DNA of 64,000 nt, from positions 248,001-312,000 of the forward strand of contig DATAWK010000047.1 in assembly GCA_036267255.1 (NCBI GenBank), written 5' to 3'. The DNA comes from DATAWK01 sp036267255 (lineage in GTDB: Bacteria; Acidobacteriota; Terriglobia; Terriglobales; Acidobacteriaceae). The notes under the pieces were generated by a model. That model was not told the DNA's origin, searched no databases, and saw only the letters and a program-made list of their open reading frames with translations. How positions within the stretch are numbered: the first letter of the stretch is position 1; every line of letters starts with the position of its first letter. Positions 27,825-36,220 of the stretch are shown in pieces. Both the position numbers and the translations under genes were made by a program.

Positions 27825-29990
27825 ATGAAAATTGATTCTGCCAGGTGCTTGTTTTTGCGATCGGTTACATCTGCCTGGTTTTCTATCGTTCTCTGTGGGT
27901 TACTCTCCTCGGCTCTGGGCGTTTTCGCACAGACCCGGCCTCCTGCGACGCCTCTTATTACGCATGATCCATATTTCAGCGTGTGGTCCATGACTGATAC
28001 CCTGACTGGCTCGAACACCCGTCACTGGACGGGCACGGAGCAGCCGTTCACCGGCTTGGTACGCATCGACGGGCATGTTTTTCGCTGGATGGGCCGGGAT
28101 CCTGACGAAACGCTGCCCCTGCAACAGCTCTCCAGCACTATTACGCCGACCCATACCGTCTATAAATTCGAAGCCTCCGGTGTGCACCTGACAGTCACAT
28201 TTTTTACCCCGGCCTTGTTGCAAAATCTGGACATTCTCTCGCGCCCGGTGACCTACCTCACCTGGCAGGCACAGGCGACCGACGGCCACGCGCACAAGGT
28301 CACGCTTTATCTCGATGTATCTCCGTTGATCGCCGTCAACATACAGCAGCAAAAGGTGATCTGGGGACGGCAGCGTACCCAGTCGTTGCAGGTTCTCTCC
28401 GTTGGCACGAGCAGCCAGAATGTGCTCCATCAGTCAGGCGACGACATGCGAATCGACTGGGGGTATTTTCATCTCGCCATACCAACAACTGAGCAGGCAT
28501 TTACATCCGAGACGGCTTCGGCGCGCGATACATTTCTGCGCTCTGGAACGCTGCCCGTATCCGACGACATGGATATGCCGCTGCCTGCCGATCAAGGTGC
28601 AGCGTTGCTGGCCGTTGCGTTGCCGTTAGGGAACGTGACTGCTGTTCCCGTAACACGGCATGTTCTCGTCTCCTACACGGATAATTTTTCCATCGAATTT
28701 CTGCATCGCCGACTGCGTCCCTATTGGCAGCGTAACGGCCTTACCACGCAGGCCATGCTGAATCGGGCCGAGGCGCAATATGGCCACCTTGATAAACAGG
28801 CAACGGCCTTTGACAAGGAAATAACCGCGGACCTGCAGCAGACTGGTGGCGCGGACTACGCATACATCGCCATCCTTGCATATCGCCAGGCCATCGCCGC
28901 GCACAAACTTGTTGCCGATATCGACGGAACGCCACTATTTTTCGCCAAGGAGAATTTCAGTAATGGATGCATTAGCACTGTCGATGTGATGTATCCCTCC
29001 GCTCCTATATTTCTCCTGCTGAACCCACGTCTGCTGGAGGCGCAGATACGTCCTGTTCTTGAATATGCTGCGCTTCCTCGCTGGCCGTGGCCGTTTGCGC
29101 CGCATGATCTTGGCCGCTACCCGCTGGCCAATGGGCAGGTATATGGCGGTGGCGAACGCAGTGAGATCGATCAGATGCCTATTGAAGAGAGTGGCAATCT
29201 GCTGATTCTGGTGGATGCGCTCTCCCGTGCGGAAGGCAACACAAATCTGGCCGAGCAGTACTGGCCGCAACTGACCAAGTGGGCGGAGTACCTGCGCAGA
29301 AATGGTCTTGATCCGAAAAATCAGCTCAGCACCGACGACTTTGCCGGACACCTCGCACACAATGCAAATCTGTCCATCAAGGCAATCGAAGCGTTGGATT
29401 GCTATGCCGATCTAGCCCGGCGCTTGCACAAAAACGCCATCGCCCAGCAATACGCATCCGATGCCCAATCCATGGTTCCAAAGTGGATCGAGATGGACCA
29501 GCAGGGAGATCACTACAAGCTGGCTTTTGATCAACCCGGCACATGGAGTCAGAAATATAACCTGGTCTGGGACAAGATTCTCGATCTGCATCTGTTCCCG
29601 GCTAAGGTTCACAATGCGGAACTGGCGTTCTATCAAACCAAATTGAATCTCTACGGGCTGCCGCTCGATAGCCGCGCCGATTACACCAAGCTGGATTGGG
29701 AGATCTGGACAGCAACCCTGGCAGACACGCAGACCCAATTTCAAGCCTTCATCGCTCCCATCTACAAATGGGTCAACGAAGGCCCCTCTCGCGTACCGTT
29801 GACCGACTGGTATGACACAAAAACCGGCAAACAGATCGGATTTCAGGCGCGCTCGGTTGTCGGCGGCGTTTTCATCAAGGCCCTGGCCGACAAGACAATG
29901 GCTCAGAAATGGCAGCAACGCGCGTTGCATTCTCCGGCAGACACAGAGAACGTACCGGGCCTGGATTCGCAGGGCAACCCCGCTCCGTAA
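27825..29990 (+). CDS. glutaminase-family exported protein (DUF4965/DUF5127/DUF1793)
   Basis: An exported protein of 721 residues with an N-terminal hydrophobic signal ending near VFAQ. The order of domains follows the fungal GtaA-type glutaminase family: a DUF4964/DUF5127-like beta-rich part (PLITHDPYFSVWS..., about residues 40-330), a DUF4965 part (GGADYAYIAILAYRQAI), and a helical DUF1793 part (STDDFAGHLAHNANLSIKAIEAL). The family contains secreted glutaminases but also uncharacterised, glycosidase-like members, so the substrate is not certain. The ATG at 27825 is preferred to a GTG at 27795 because the signal peptide begins there; neither has a good ribosome site. Confidence 0.78.
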   Translation: MKIDSARCLFLRSVTSAWFSIVLCGLLSSALGVFAQTRPPATPLITHDPYFSVWSMTDTLTGSNTRHWTGTEQPFTGLVRIDGHVFRWMGRDPDETLPLQQLSSTITPTHTVYKFEASGVHLTVTFFTPALLQNLDILSRPVTYLTWQAQATDGHAHKVTLYLDVSPLIAVNIQQQKVIWGRQRTQSLQVLSVGTSSQNVLHQSGDDMRIDWGYFHLAIPTTEQAFTSETASARDTFLRSGTLPVSDDMDMPLPADQGAALLAVALPLGNVTAVPVTRHVLVSYTDNFSIEFLHRRLRPYWQRNGLTTQAMLNRAEAQYGHLDKQATAFDKEITADLQQTGGADYAYIAILAYRQAIAAHKLVADIDGTPLFFAKENFSNGCISTVDVMYPSAPIFLLLNPRLLEAQIRPVLEYAALPRWPWPFAPHDLGRYPLANGQVYGGGERSEIDQMPIEESGNLLILVDALSRAEGNTNLAEQYWPQLTKWAEYLRRNGLDPKNQLSTDDFAGHLAHNANLSIKAIEALDCYADLARRLHKNAIAQQYASDAQSMVPKWIEMDQQGDHYKLAFDQPGTWSQKYNLVWDKILDLHLFPAKVHNAELAFYQTKLNLYGLPLDSRADYTKLDWEIWTATLADTQTQFQAFIAPIYKWVNEGPSRVPLTDWYDTKTGKQIGFQARSVVGGVFIKALADKTMAQKWQQRALHSPADTENVPGLDSQGNPAP

Positions 29991-30023
29991 AACACTTGTG
30001 CGCGGACTCTTTATACTTAGAAC

Positions 30024-30812
30024 ATGGATACAGGATTACGCGGAAGAGTCGCGCTGGTTACCGGCGCAAGTCAGGGAATTGGTCGCTCCATCGCCGAGTC
30101 ATTTGCCGCCGAGGGTGCACACGTCGTTATCGGCGCACGCAACGTTCCAGCGCTTCAGGAACTGGCTGCAGACATCGAACAGCGGTATAAGGTTCGCGCT
30201 TTGGCTCATGCCATCGACGTTGCCATTCCGGAGCAGGTGGATGCCTTTGTGCAGGCAGCCCAGGCTGCCTTTGGAAAGATTGATATCTGTGTTACGAACG
30301 CCGGAGGCCCACCGGCCAAATCTTTTATGAACACGACCGATGCAGAATGGCAATCTGCCTTCGTGCTGAACCTGCAGAGTGTCGTCCGGCTGGCGCGGGC
30401 CGTTCTCCCCGCAATGCAGCGTCAACATTGGGGTCGCATCGTCACGCTCACTTCTATTAGTGTCAAACAGCCCGTGCCTGATCTGATTCTTTCCAACTCC
30501 ATACGCACGGGAGTGACCGGTCTGGTTCGCAGTCTTGCCAATGAATTCGGCAAAGATGGCATCACGGTCAATAATGTCGGTCCCGGTTTCACAGCGACCG
30601 ACAGGCTGCAAAAATTGGCCGCCACGCGTGGCGCAGCTGCCGGAGTTGCCCCGGAAGAAATCATGCACGGATACGCAGCACAGGTACCTCTCGGTCGCGT
30701 CGCAGAGCCGCGGGAGATTGCCGATGCCGTTGTCTGGCTGGCTTCCGAGCGCGCCTCTTTCATCACCGGGCAAACGCTGCTGGTCGATGGCGGCGCCTAT
30801 CGTGGGCTTTGA
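30024..30812 (+). CDS. SDR family oxidoreductase with altered catalytic motif
   Basis: A 262-residue short-chain dehydrogenase fold with the NAD(P) motif TGASQGIG and the NAGGP motif. The usual catalytic YxxxK reads Ser157-x3-Arg161 in LSNSIRTGVTG, so the tyrosine and lysine are both replaced. A subgroup of FabG-like SDRs with NSIR/NSLR at this place exists, so this is not a sequencing error in itself; reaction and substrate are unknown. The C-terminal TLLVDGGAYRGL is typical. It is followed after 38 bases by a cupin gene in the same direction. Confidence 0.85.
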   Translation: MDTGLRGRVALVTGASQGIGRSIAESFAAEGAHVVIGARNVPALQELAADIEQRYKVRALAHAIDVAIPEQVDAFVQAAQAAFGKIDICVTNAGGPPAKSFMNTTDAEWQSAFVLNLQSVVRLARAVLPAMQRQHWGRIVTLTSISVKQPVPDLILSNSIRTGVTGLVRSLANEFGKDGITVNNVGPGFTATDRLQKLAATRGAAAGVAPEEIMHGYAAQVPLGRVAEPREIADAVVWLASERASFITGQTLLVDGGAYRGL

Positions 30813-30850
30813 ACTGAATTAAAAATATTTACAAATGTAGGAGCGAAATT

Positions 30851-31222
30851 ATGAGTGAAGCTAAGGCGCAGCACGCACGTTGGTCCGATATTCCACTGGA
30901 ACCGATGAACCCGCTGCTTGACCGGCACTTTGTGCATGGAGAGCAAGCGATGCTCGCCCGCATTCTGCTGCGCAAGGGCTGCATTGTTCCCATGCATAGC
31001 CATTCCAACGAGCAGATCACGTATGTATTAGAGGGAACGCTGCGTTTTACGCTGCCAGATCGCGTTGTGGATGTTGCAGCCGGAGAGGTGCTGGTAATTC
31101 CCGGCGGCATTCCACATCAGGCCGAAGCCATGGAAGATACCATCGATCTGGATGTTTTTACACCGCCGCGCCGGGATTGGATCGAGCGTACGGATGGGTA
31201 TCTTCGCGGCGAACAGAAATAG
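30851..31222 (+). CDS. cupin domain protein
   Basis: A 123-residue single cupin. Motif 1 is PMHSHSNEQITYVLEG with two His and a Glu for metal binding, and motif 2 is GEVLVIPGGIPHQAEA with the third His. A good ribosome site AGGAG lies seven bases before the ATG. The likely role is small-molecule binding or isomerisation in sugar or amino-acid metabolism; pairing with the upstream SDR suggests one short pathway. The substrate cannot be told. Confidence 0.8.
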   Translation: MSEAKAQHARWSDIPLEPMNPLLDRHFVHGEQAMLARILLRKGCIVPMHSHSNEQITYVLEGTLRFTLPDRVVDVAAGEVLVIPGGIPHQAEAMEDTIDLDVFTPPRRDWIERTDGYLRGEQK

Positions 31223-31284
31223 CAGCGAATTTTTCGCGCTGCTATTCTGCCCGGCATGTATCGCGTTTTATTTTTTCAATCAGA

Positions 31285-32208
31285 CTACATGGCAGTGATT
31301 GCCATCGGAATCTGTGTTAGAGCTGGCCGGGTGCGAATCGCCTCATGCAGGATGCTGCGGGCTTCGGCGAGTTCTTCGCCGATAAGCTCCATGCGAGGAC
31401 CGCGTACCCGCGCATTGCCCACGCCGAGTTCATGCTGCACCAGTTTGATGAGCTGAACGAATTTCGGCACAGTGTCCATGCGCAGCAAGGGCAGAAACCA
31501 GCGATAGAGCTCGAAGGCTTTCTGCATTTGGCCTTCGCTGGCATAACGAAACAGCGTGACGGATTCCTGTGGGAACGCATTGACCAGGCCCGCAATCCAC
31601 CCCGCCGCCCCTACAGCAATCGCTTCGACGATTGCATCATCGACGCCGACGAAAATTTTCAAGCGGTCGTCGAGCAATGCGCGGATCGCCGAAACCCGGC
31701 GCACGTCCGAGCTTGATTCTTTCACCGCATGAAGATTCTCATGTTCCAGTGCTAGTTCGCGAATCTGTTCGGGAAGAAAATCGGTTCCATAGGACACCGG
31801 GTTGTTGTAGAGCATCGAGGAAAGCGATGTCGCCCGCAGAATTGTAGACACATACGCCTTCGACTCGCGCCAATCTCCCTTATACACATAGGGTGGCAGA
31901 ATCATCAGCCCCTGGCAGCCCGCGTCGGCAGCGGCCTTTGCAAATGAAACGGCCTCATCGGTCGAAAGTGATGCAACCCCAGCAACAACGGGAGCGCGGC
32001 CGCCAAGAGAATGCACAACATTCGAGAGAATGAATTTCTTTTCTTCAAAAGTGAGAGTCGCCGCTTCTCCGAGCGAGCCTAAAAGGACGATGCCTGTGCA
32101 GCCGTTGTCCAGCATCCAATTGGCATGGTTGGCCATAAAGGCGTGGTCGACCGTCATATTTTTATCGAAGCCGGTTGTCATTGCGGGCATTACGCCGTTC
32201 CACTGCAT
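31285..32208 (-). CDS. pyrroline-4-hydroxy-2-carboxylate deaminase-like (DHDPS family)
   Basis: A DapA/DHDPS-superfamily protein of 307 residues. The Schiff-base lysine is in HAVKESSSD (Lys163), the tyrosine in LYNNPVSYG, and the anion-binding loop reads GSLGE. By context it is the LhpC/HypD-type deaminase that converts 1-pyrroline-4-hydroxy-2-carboxylate to 2-oxoglutarate semialdehyde: it ends an operon with hydroxyproline epimerase and D-hydroxyproline dehydrogenase genes. The ATG at 32208 has AGGAGA upstream and overlaps the preceding gene by 19 bases; an open frame extends further but does not fit the family. Sequence alone would only support a DHDPS-family lyase. Confidence 0.82.
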   Translation of the reverse strand: MQWNGVMPAMTTGFDKNMTVDHAFMANHANWMLDNGCTGIVLLGSLGEAATLTFEEKKFILSNVVHSLGGRAPVVAGVASLSTDEAVSFAKAAADAGCQGLMILPPYVYKGDWRESKAYVSTILRATSLSSMLYNNPVSYGTDFLPEQIRELALEHENLHAVKESSSDVRRVSAIRALLDDRLKIFVGVDDAIVEAIAVGAAGWIAGLVNAFPQESVTLFRYASEGQMQKAFELYRWFLPLLRMDTVPKFVQLIKLVQHELGVGNARVRGPRMELIGEELAEARSILHEAIRTRPALTQIPMAITAM

Positions 32209-33509
32209 GGTGTCTCCTGAGTGTTCGTAGTATGGTGGGTAAAATTTTTGCTGCATGCCGCAAGACTCGTCATCTGTACGGGAAATATGGGTGGTCTCAC
32301 GGAATCTACATTCCAGCCTTTAAGAAACTCCAGTGCGGTGCCGCAGATGCGTCCCTGGCACGGTCCCATGCCACAACGGGTATGCAGTTTCGCGGAACGC
32401 CAGGAGGTATGCTGCGAGATGAGTTCTGAGGGCACATCTTCGCAGCGGCAAACGATCGTATCCGGTTGCGGCAGGCTCTTCAGCTCCGAACGCAGCGCGA
32501 ACGTCCTGGAAAGGCCCACGGCAAATCGCAGCATCTTGCTGCGTCGCCTGGCCAGAATCTTTGCTCCGGCCTGATCACCAGCACTGGCCAGGCCGGCGAT
32601 TTGTCCTTCTAACAAGGACAATTCAAGGCCACCGATTCCGGTTGGTTCTCCCGCGCAAAAAATTGTGTCGATGGAAGTGCGTTGCAGGGAATCGACGGCA
32701 ACAAATCCGCCATCGATCCGGCACCCGAACAGCATGGCCAATTCAATGTTCGGCACCAGGTGGAAACTGCAGGCGAGATAATCGCAAGGTAATTCCCGCT
32801 GCTTCGTGCCGTTGGACATCACCACGGATTGCAGCTTGGTTTCTCCATGTGCGGCCACTGGCCACCAGCCCGCGCGGAAAGGGATGCTGAAGGTCTTCGA
32901 CCCGTAATGCAGGGCCTGCATAAGCTTGGATGGATTTGCCGTAATTCCAACAGCAAAGCGTGCCAGGCTGGACCATGGGGCCTGCTCGCAGATGGCGACC
33001 ACGTTGGCTCCATGCTCGCGCAGATAAGCCGCGACAGCAAGCAGCAGAGGACCGCTGCCAGCCACAACCACGCGTTTGTCCTGAATGGGCAGGCCGGATC
33101 GAACCATGGCCTGCAATCCACCCGCTCCCATAACGTTGGGCAGCACCCAGCCGGGAAAGGGAAGAAACCGTTCGCGGGCACCGGTTGCCAGAATGAAACG
33201 CTCATAGCCAAGTTCAATGCATTCCCCGCCTTGTTCGGCGCGCAGAACCCCTGTGGCTGGAGCACCATAGACGCGGCATTGAAAGAATTGGGTGATGGAG
33301 TCGCTGGATCGTAATCGTTGAAACCAGTAAGCCGGAGAATCGGAGCTGCCCTTCGTTCGCGTGGGCCGTTCTCCGCGCCAGATCTGGCCACCGTATCCAA
33401 AATTATCGTCGACGATTGCAACACGTTTGCCTCGCTCTGCAGCAACGCAAGCCGCCGCCATGCCTGCCGGCCCGGCGCCAACCACGATAATGTCGAAGTT
33501 GCGATTCAT
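32190..33509 (-). CDS. D-hydroxyproline dehydrogenase, FAD/NAD(P) and BFD-type alpha subunit
   Basis: A 439-residue flavoprotein. The N-terminus is a dinucleotide-binding motif (DIIVVGAGPAGMAAA), a second nucleotide motif is VVVAGSGPLLLAVA, and the C-terminus has a BFD-like 2Fe-2S site (CRCEDV...CGMGPCQGRICG). This is the layout of the alpha subunit of heteromeric amine/proline dehydrogenases (LhpE, HcnB, OoxA type). The true start at 33509 forms an ATGA overlap with the 2Fe-2S subunit gene. Together with its two neighbours it probably oxidises cis-4-hydroxy-D-proline and passes electrons to the respiratory chain. Confidence 0.85.
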   Translation of the reverse strand: MNRNFDIIVVGAGPAGMAAACVAAERGKRVAIVDDNFGYGGQIWRGERPTRTKGSSDSPAYWFQRLRSSDSITQFFQCRVYGAPATGVLRAEQGGECIELGYERFILATGARERFLPFPGWVLPNVMGAGGLQAMVRSGLPIQDKRVVVAGSGPLLLAVAAYLREHGANVVAICEQAPWSSLARFAVGITANPSKLMQALHYGSKTFSIPFRAGWWPVAAHGETKLQSVVMSNGTKQRELPCDYLACSFHLVPNIELAMLFGCRIDGGFVAVDSLQRTSIDTIFCAGEPTGIGGLELSLLEGQIAGLASAGDQAGAKILARRRSKMLRFAVGLSRTFALRSELKSLPQPDTIVCRCEDVPSELISQHTSWRSAKLHTRCGMGPCQGRICGTALEFLKGWNVDSVRPPIFPVQMTSLAACSKNFTHHTTNTQETPCSGTA

Positions 33510-33748
33510 TGCGTGCGCACGTCCATCGCCTGCGTACAAAGAATCTGGCAGGTTCGTTGATGGGGCACTCCGTCGACCATGGCGCGGCATTCGAAACAGA
33601 TGCCCATCGCGCAGAGCGGACCGCGAGGCTGGCCCGTGACGGAAGTCCTGCAGTTTGCCCCGGCAAGCGCGATTGCAACTGCGGCTGTTGTTCCTGGCGA
33701 GACCGCGATCGGCTTCCCGTTTATGGTGAGCGAAATGGTCTCAGGCAT
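33506..33748 (-). CDS. (2Fe-2S)-binding small subunit of D-hydroxyproline dehydrogenase
   Basis: An 80-residue ferredoxin-like subunit. It begins ISLTINGKPIAVSPGTTAA and carries GPLCAMGICFECRAMVDG followed by RTCQ, the cysteine pattern of LhpF/HcnA/OoxX-type gamma subunits. The Met at 33748 is the family start; the larger open frame upstream belongs to the overlapping flavoprotein gene. It overlaps the beta subunit gene by eight bases and the alpha subunit gene by four, so the three subunits are tightly coupled. Confidence 0.85.
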   Translation of the reverse strand: MPETISLTINGKPIAVSPGTTAAVAIALAGANCRTSVTGQPRGPLCAMGICFECRAMVDGVPHQRTCQILCTQAMDVRTQ

Positions 33749-34868
33749 GCGCCACCCCCATCGCGAAACGCGAAGGCAGATATGGCTCCATAGGGATCGC
33801 CGGGGTGCGTTCGAGAAACTGGTCCAGCAGCAGACGCGCCGTGGCCAGAGAAGTGGTAATGCCAAGTCCTTCATGGCCCGCCGCCAGAAACATGCTTGCG
33901 TCCTGCTGCACAGGACCGATCAGAGGCAGCTTATCGGGTGTGGCGGCGCGGAATCCTGTCCAGATTCGCAACGCGGAAAGCGTGCCCAACGCGGGAACAT
34001 ATTGTTGCGCGCGCTCTATCATTGCATCAACAATTGGGGCGTCCACAGACGTGCTTTCAATATCGAATTGGCGCGAAGATCCTAGCAGCAGTTGCCCGGT
34101 GCGCCTTGGCTGCAGGTTAAATGCAACCGAGTCGCGCGTTACAGAATGCGCGCTTTTCAGGTAGCCGAGCTCTATCATCTGATGGCGAAAAAACCCAGGA
34201 TAACGATCGGTGATGACGAGATGCCCTTTTCTTTTTCTGATCGGCTGGCCCGGCGTAAGAAGATTAGCTGATGCGCCGGTTGCATTCACGATGCGCTGGG
34301 TATGGAGCACAGTCGCATCGTGCAACAGCACCGTGTTCTGGCCCGCCCGGTCGACCGTTTTTTCCAGGTAAAGTTCGGCCCCTAATTGTTGGGCGCGCCG
34401 GATCAGAAACAGAGCGGCTGCGGGAGGATATAAAACCGCATCCTCAGGAACCAGCAATGCGCCAGCCAAAGATGTGGAGAGATTCGGTTCAGCGTGTGCC
34501 AGAGCGGAAGAGTCCAGAATCTCAACTGGCACATGGAGAGACTGGTAATAGGTGTATTTGCGCTGAACTTCTCGCATTTCTTCTTCGTCGCGGGCAATCC
34601 AAAGCGTTCCGCAGCGGTCGTATTCGACATTCTCCGGCATTCCTGGCGCCAACTCCGCCCACAGCAATTGCGAATACCGCGTCAATGCAAACTGCGCGGC
34701 TGAATCGTCCATCACGACAATGTGTCCCATGCCTGCCGCAGTCGCATCGCCGCCAATCACGCCGCGTTCAATGACGGCTACGCGCATGCCGGCCTGAACA
34801 AATTCCAGAGCACACGCTGCGCCAACAATTCCAGCGCCAAGGATGACTACGTCGTAGCTTAGACCCAT
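33741..34868 (-). CDS. FAD-dependent D-amino-acid dehydrogenase, beta subunit (D-hydroxyproline dehydrogenase)
   Basis: A 375-residue DAO-family flavoprotein with the N-terminal FAD motif DVVILGAGIVGAACALE and a C-terminal GHEGLGITTSLATARLL segment. It is the LhpB/HcnC/OoxB-like catalytic subunit that oxidises D-hydroxyproline at the FAD. It overlaps the epimerase gene by ten bases and the 2Fe-2S gene by eight. A general D-amino-acid dehydrogenase role is possible from sequence alone; the coupling to hydroxyproline epimerase decides the assignment. Confidence 0.87.
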   Translation of the reverse strand: MGLSYDVVILGAGIVGAACALEFVQAGMRVAVIERGVIGGDATAAGMGHIVVMDDSAAQFALTRYSQLLWAELAPGMPENVEYDRCGTLWIARDEEEMREVQRKYTYYQSLHVPVEILDSSALAHAEPNLSTSLAGALLVPEDAVLYPPAAALFLIRRAQQLGAELYLEKTVDRAGQNTVLLHDATVLHTQRIVNATGASANLLTPGQPIRKRKGHLVITDRYPGFFRHQMIELGYLKSAHSVTRDSVAFNLQPRRTGQLLLGSSRQFDIESTSVDAPIVDAMIERAQQYVPALGTLSALRIWTGFRAATPDKLPLIGPVQQDASMFLAAGHEGLGITTSLATARLLLDQFLERTPAIPMEPYLPSRFAMGVAHA

Positions 34869-35821
34869 CGTGGTATGCCCGCGCGGAATGGATCGTCCGC
34901 ATCCAGAATCAAGGTGGTCTCCGCCGTAACGTAGGCCGTACCCGTGATACTGGGAATGATTTCGTCGTTCACAATTGTGACGCTTCCTTCAAACACTGTG
35001 CCCAGAATTCCTTGCTGACGCCAGACCTGGCCTGGCTTCAATTTGCCATCCGCATACAGGCAAGCCATCTTCGCGCTGGTTCCGGTCCCGCACGGAGAGC
35101 GGTCATACGCCCTTCCTGGACACAGCACAAAATTCTTACTGTCTGCTGCTCCCTGCACAGCGGGGCTAAAAAGTTCAATGTGGTCAATTTCTTCACTATT
35201 CACGCCGGTTATGTTGTTGGCTCGAAGCGCCTGGCGGATCTCCCACGTAGCTTCTGTCAGCTTCTCGACATTTTGGAGGGAGAGATCATAAGGATGCTCC
35301 TCAACAAGAAAAAACCAGTTTCCGCCCCACGCCACATCGCCGCGAACATTCCCCAGATCGGGAACCTTCACCACCACATTTTTTTGGCTGCGATAGGACG
35401 GCACATTTTCGACCGTTACCTTGTCAGTCCAATGAAGCGTAGCCGTGACAATTCCCACCGGCGTTTCGATCCGATGCATGCCCGGCTGAATTTTCCCCAT
35501 ATGAGCAAGTGTCACTATCAGCCCGATGGTTCCATGGCCGCACATGCCGAGATAGCCCACGTTATTAAAAAAAATCACACCCGCCGCGCAGGTGCTGTCC
35601 GTTGGCTCGCACAACAGTGCGCCGACCAGTACGTCGGAACCGCGTGGCTCATGGATCACAGTATTACGAAAGGAATCGTACGTCTCGCGCAGAGCTCTCA
35701 TTCGTTCCGGCAACGGGCCGTTTCCAACCGGTGGGCCGCCCTCGACGACAAGACGGGTTGGCTCTCCGCCCGTATGGGAATCGATAACATGAATGCGCTG
35801 CGAGGAAAGATTGATTTGCAT
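34859..35821 (-). CDS. 4-hydroxyproline 2-epimerase (proline racemase family)
   Basis: A 320-residue enzyme that epimerises trans-4-hydroxy-L-proline to cis-4-hydroxy-D-proline. Both catalytic cysteines are present: Cys94 in GYLGMCGHGTIG and Cys244 in DRSPCGTGTSAKMA. The Cys/Cys pair and HVIDSHTGGEPTR point to 4-hydroxyproline epimerase or proline racemase, not the Thr-containing dehydratases. The start at 35821 fits the family; it is the first gene of a five-gene leftward operon. An operator-like site lies about 140 bases upstream. Confidence 0.9.
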   Translation of the reverse strand: MQINLSSQRIHVIDSHTGGEPTRLVVEGGPPVGNGPLPERMRALRETYDSFRNTVIHEPRGSDVLVGALLCEPTDSTCAAGVIFFNNVGYLGMCGHGTIGLIVTLAHMGKIQPGMHRIETPVGIVTATLHWTDKVTVENVPSYRSQKNVVVKVPDLGNVRGDVAWGGNWFFLVEEHPYDLSLQNVEKLTEATWEIRQALRANNITGVNSEEIDHIELFSPAVQGAADSKNFVLCPGRAYDRSPCGTGTSAKMACLYADGKLKPGQVWRQQGILGTVFEGSVTIVNDEIIPSITGTAYVTAETTLILDADDPFRAGIPRWV

Positions 35822-35958
35822 ACGTTCTCTTGCCGCCACACAGTCTACTGTATGGGACCGCATCCCATCTATGCAGTCGCTGCACATCGCCCTTGCAGCG
35901 AATTTCGTTAAAACCGCAAAGTTTCAATGGATCGAGAGCACTGGTTCAACTGGTTAAC

Positions 35959-35974
35959 TGTATACATGTTATCA
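35959..35974 (+). promoter_or_regulatory. operator-like site A, epimerase/GH127 intergenic region
   Basis: Core TGTATACATGTTATCA, 12 of 16 matches to the site at 52515. Like the sites at 36113 and 52515, it is preceded by GGT and four more bases. It lies in the 399-base gap 35822-36220 between the leftward hydroxyproline operon and the rightward GH127 gene and probably serves the leftward operon. The rest of the gap holds site B, a TTGACA box at 36075-36080 and one possible small gene. Confidence 0.6.
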
Positions 35975-35989
35975 GAATGAGGGTTCCTT

Positions 35990-36100
35990 ATGGATTTTCT
36001 GGAGGCAAATAAAAAAGCACTGGCAAGAGGCCCACGAAGAATATCCTCGCTCCCTTCGCAGCCTCGTGAAAATATTGACAATCCTTTATTCAAAACGTAG
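35990..36100 (+). CDS. possible 36-residue small protein
   Basis: An ATG at 35990 with GAGGG six bases upstream opens a frame of 36 codons ending in TAG at 36098-36100. The peptide starts MDFLEANKKALARGPRR and is basic and soluble. No family is recognised. It sits between operator-like sites A and B in a gap that otherwise holds only control elements, so it could be a leader or regulatory peptide, or a chance frame. Confidence 0.25.
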   Translation: MDFLEANKKALARGPRRISSLPSQPRENIDNPLFKT

Positions 36101-36112
36101 CGTCAGGTCACC

Positions 36113-36128
36113 TGTATATGCGATGCCA
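36113..36128 (+). promoter_or_regulatory. operator-like site B, upstream of GH127
   Basis: Core TGTATATGCGATGCCA, 14 of 16 matches to the site at 52515, followed at once by TATAAC (36131-36136), a good -10 box. A perfect TTGACA lies at 36075-36080, but its spacing to TATAAC is too long for both to belong to one promoter. The site overlaps the promoter region about 95 bases before the GH127 start, as expected for a repressor operator. Confidence 0.65.
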
Positions 36129-36220
36129 TGTATAACTAGAGTGGAAAAAATTATCGATGTATTCCGCAGTTGTGTGGGATATGCATCCATGAATCCAAAG
36201 TATGGCTGGAGGAACGCAAC

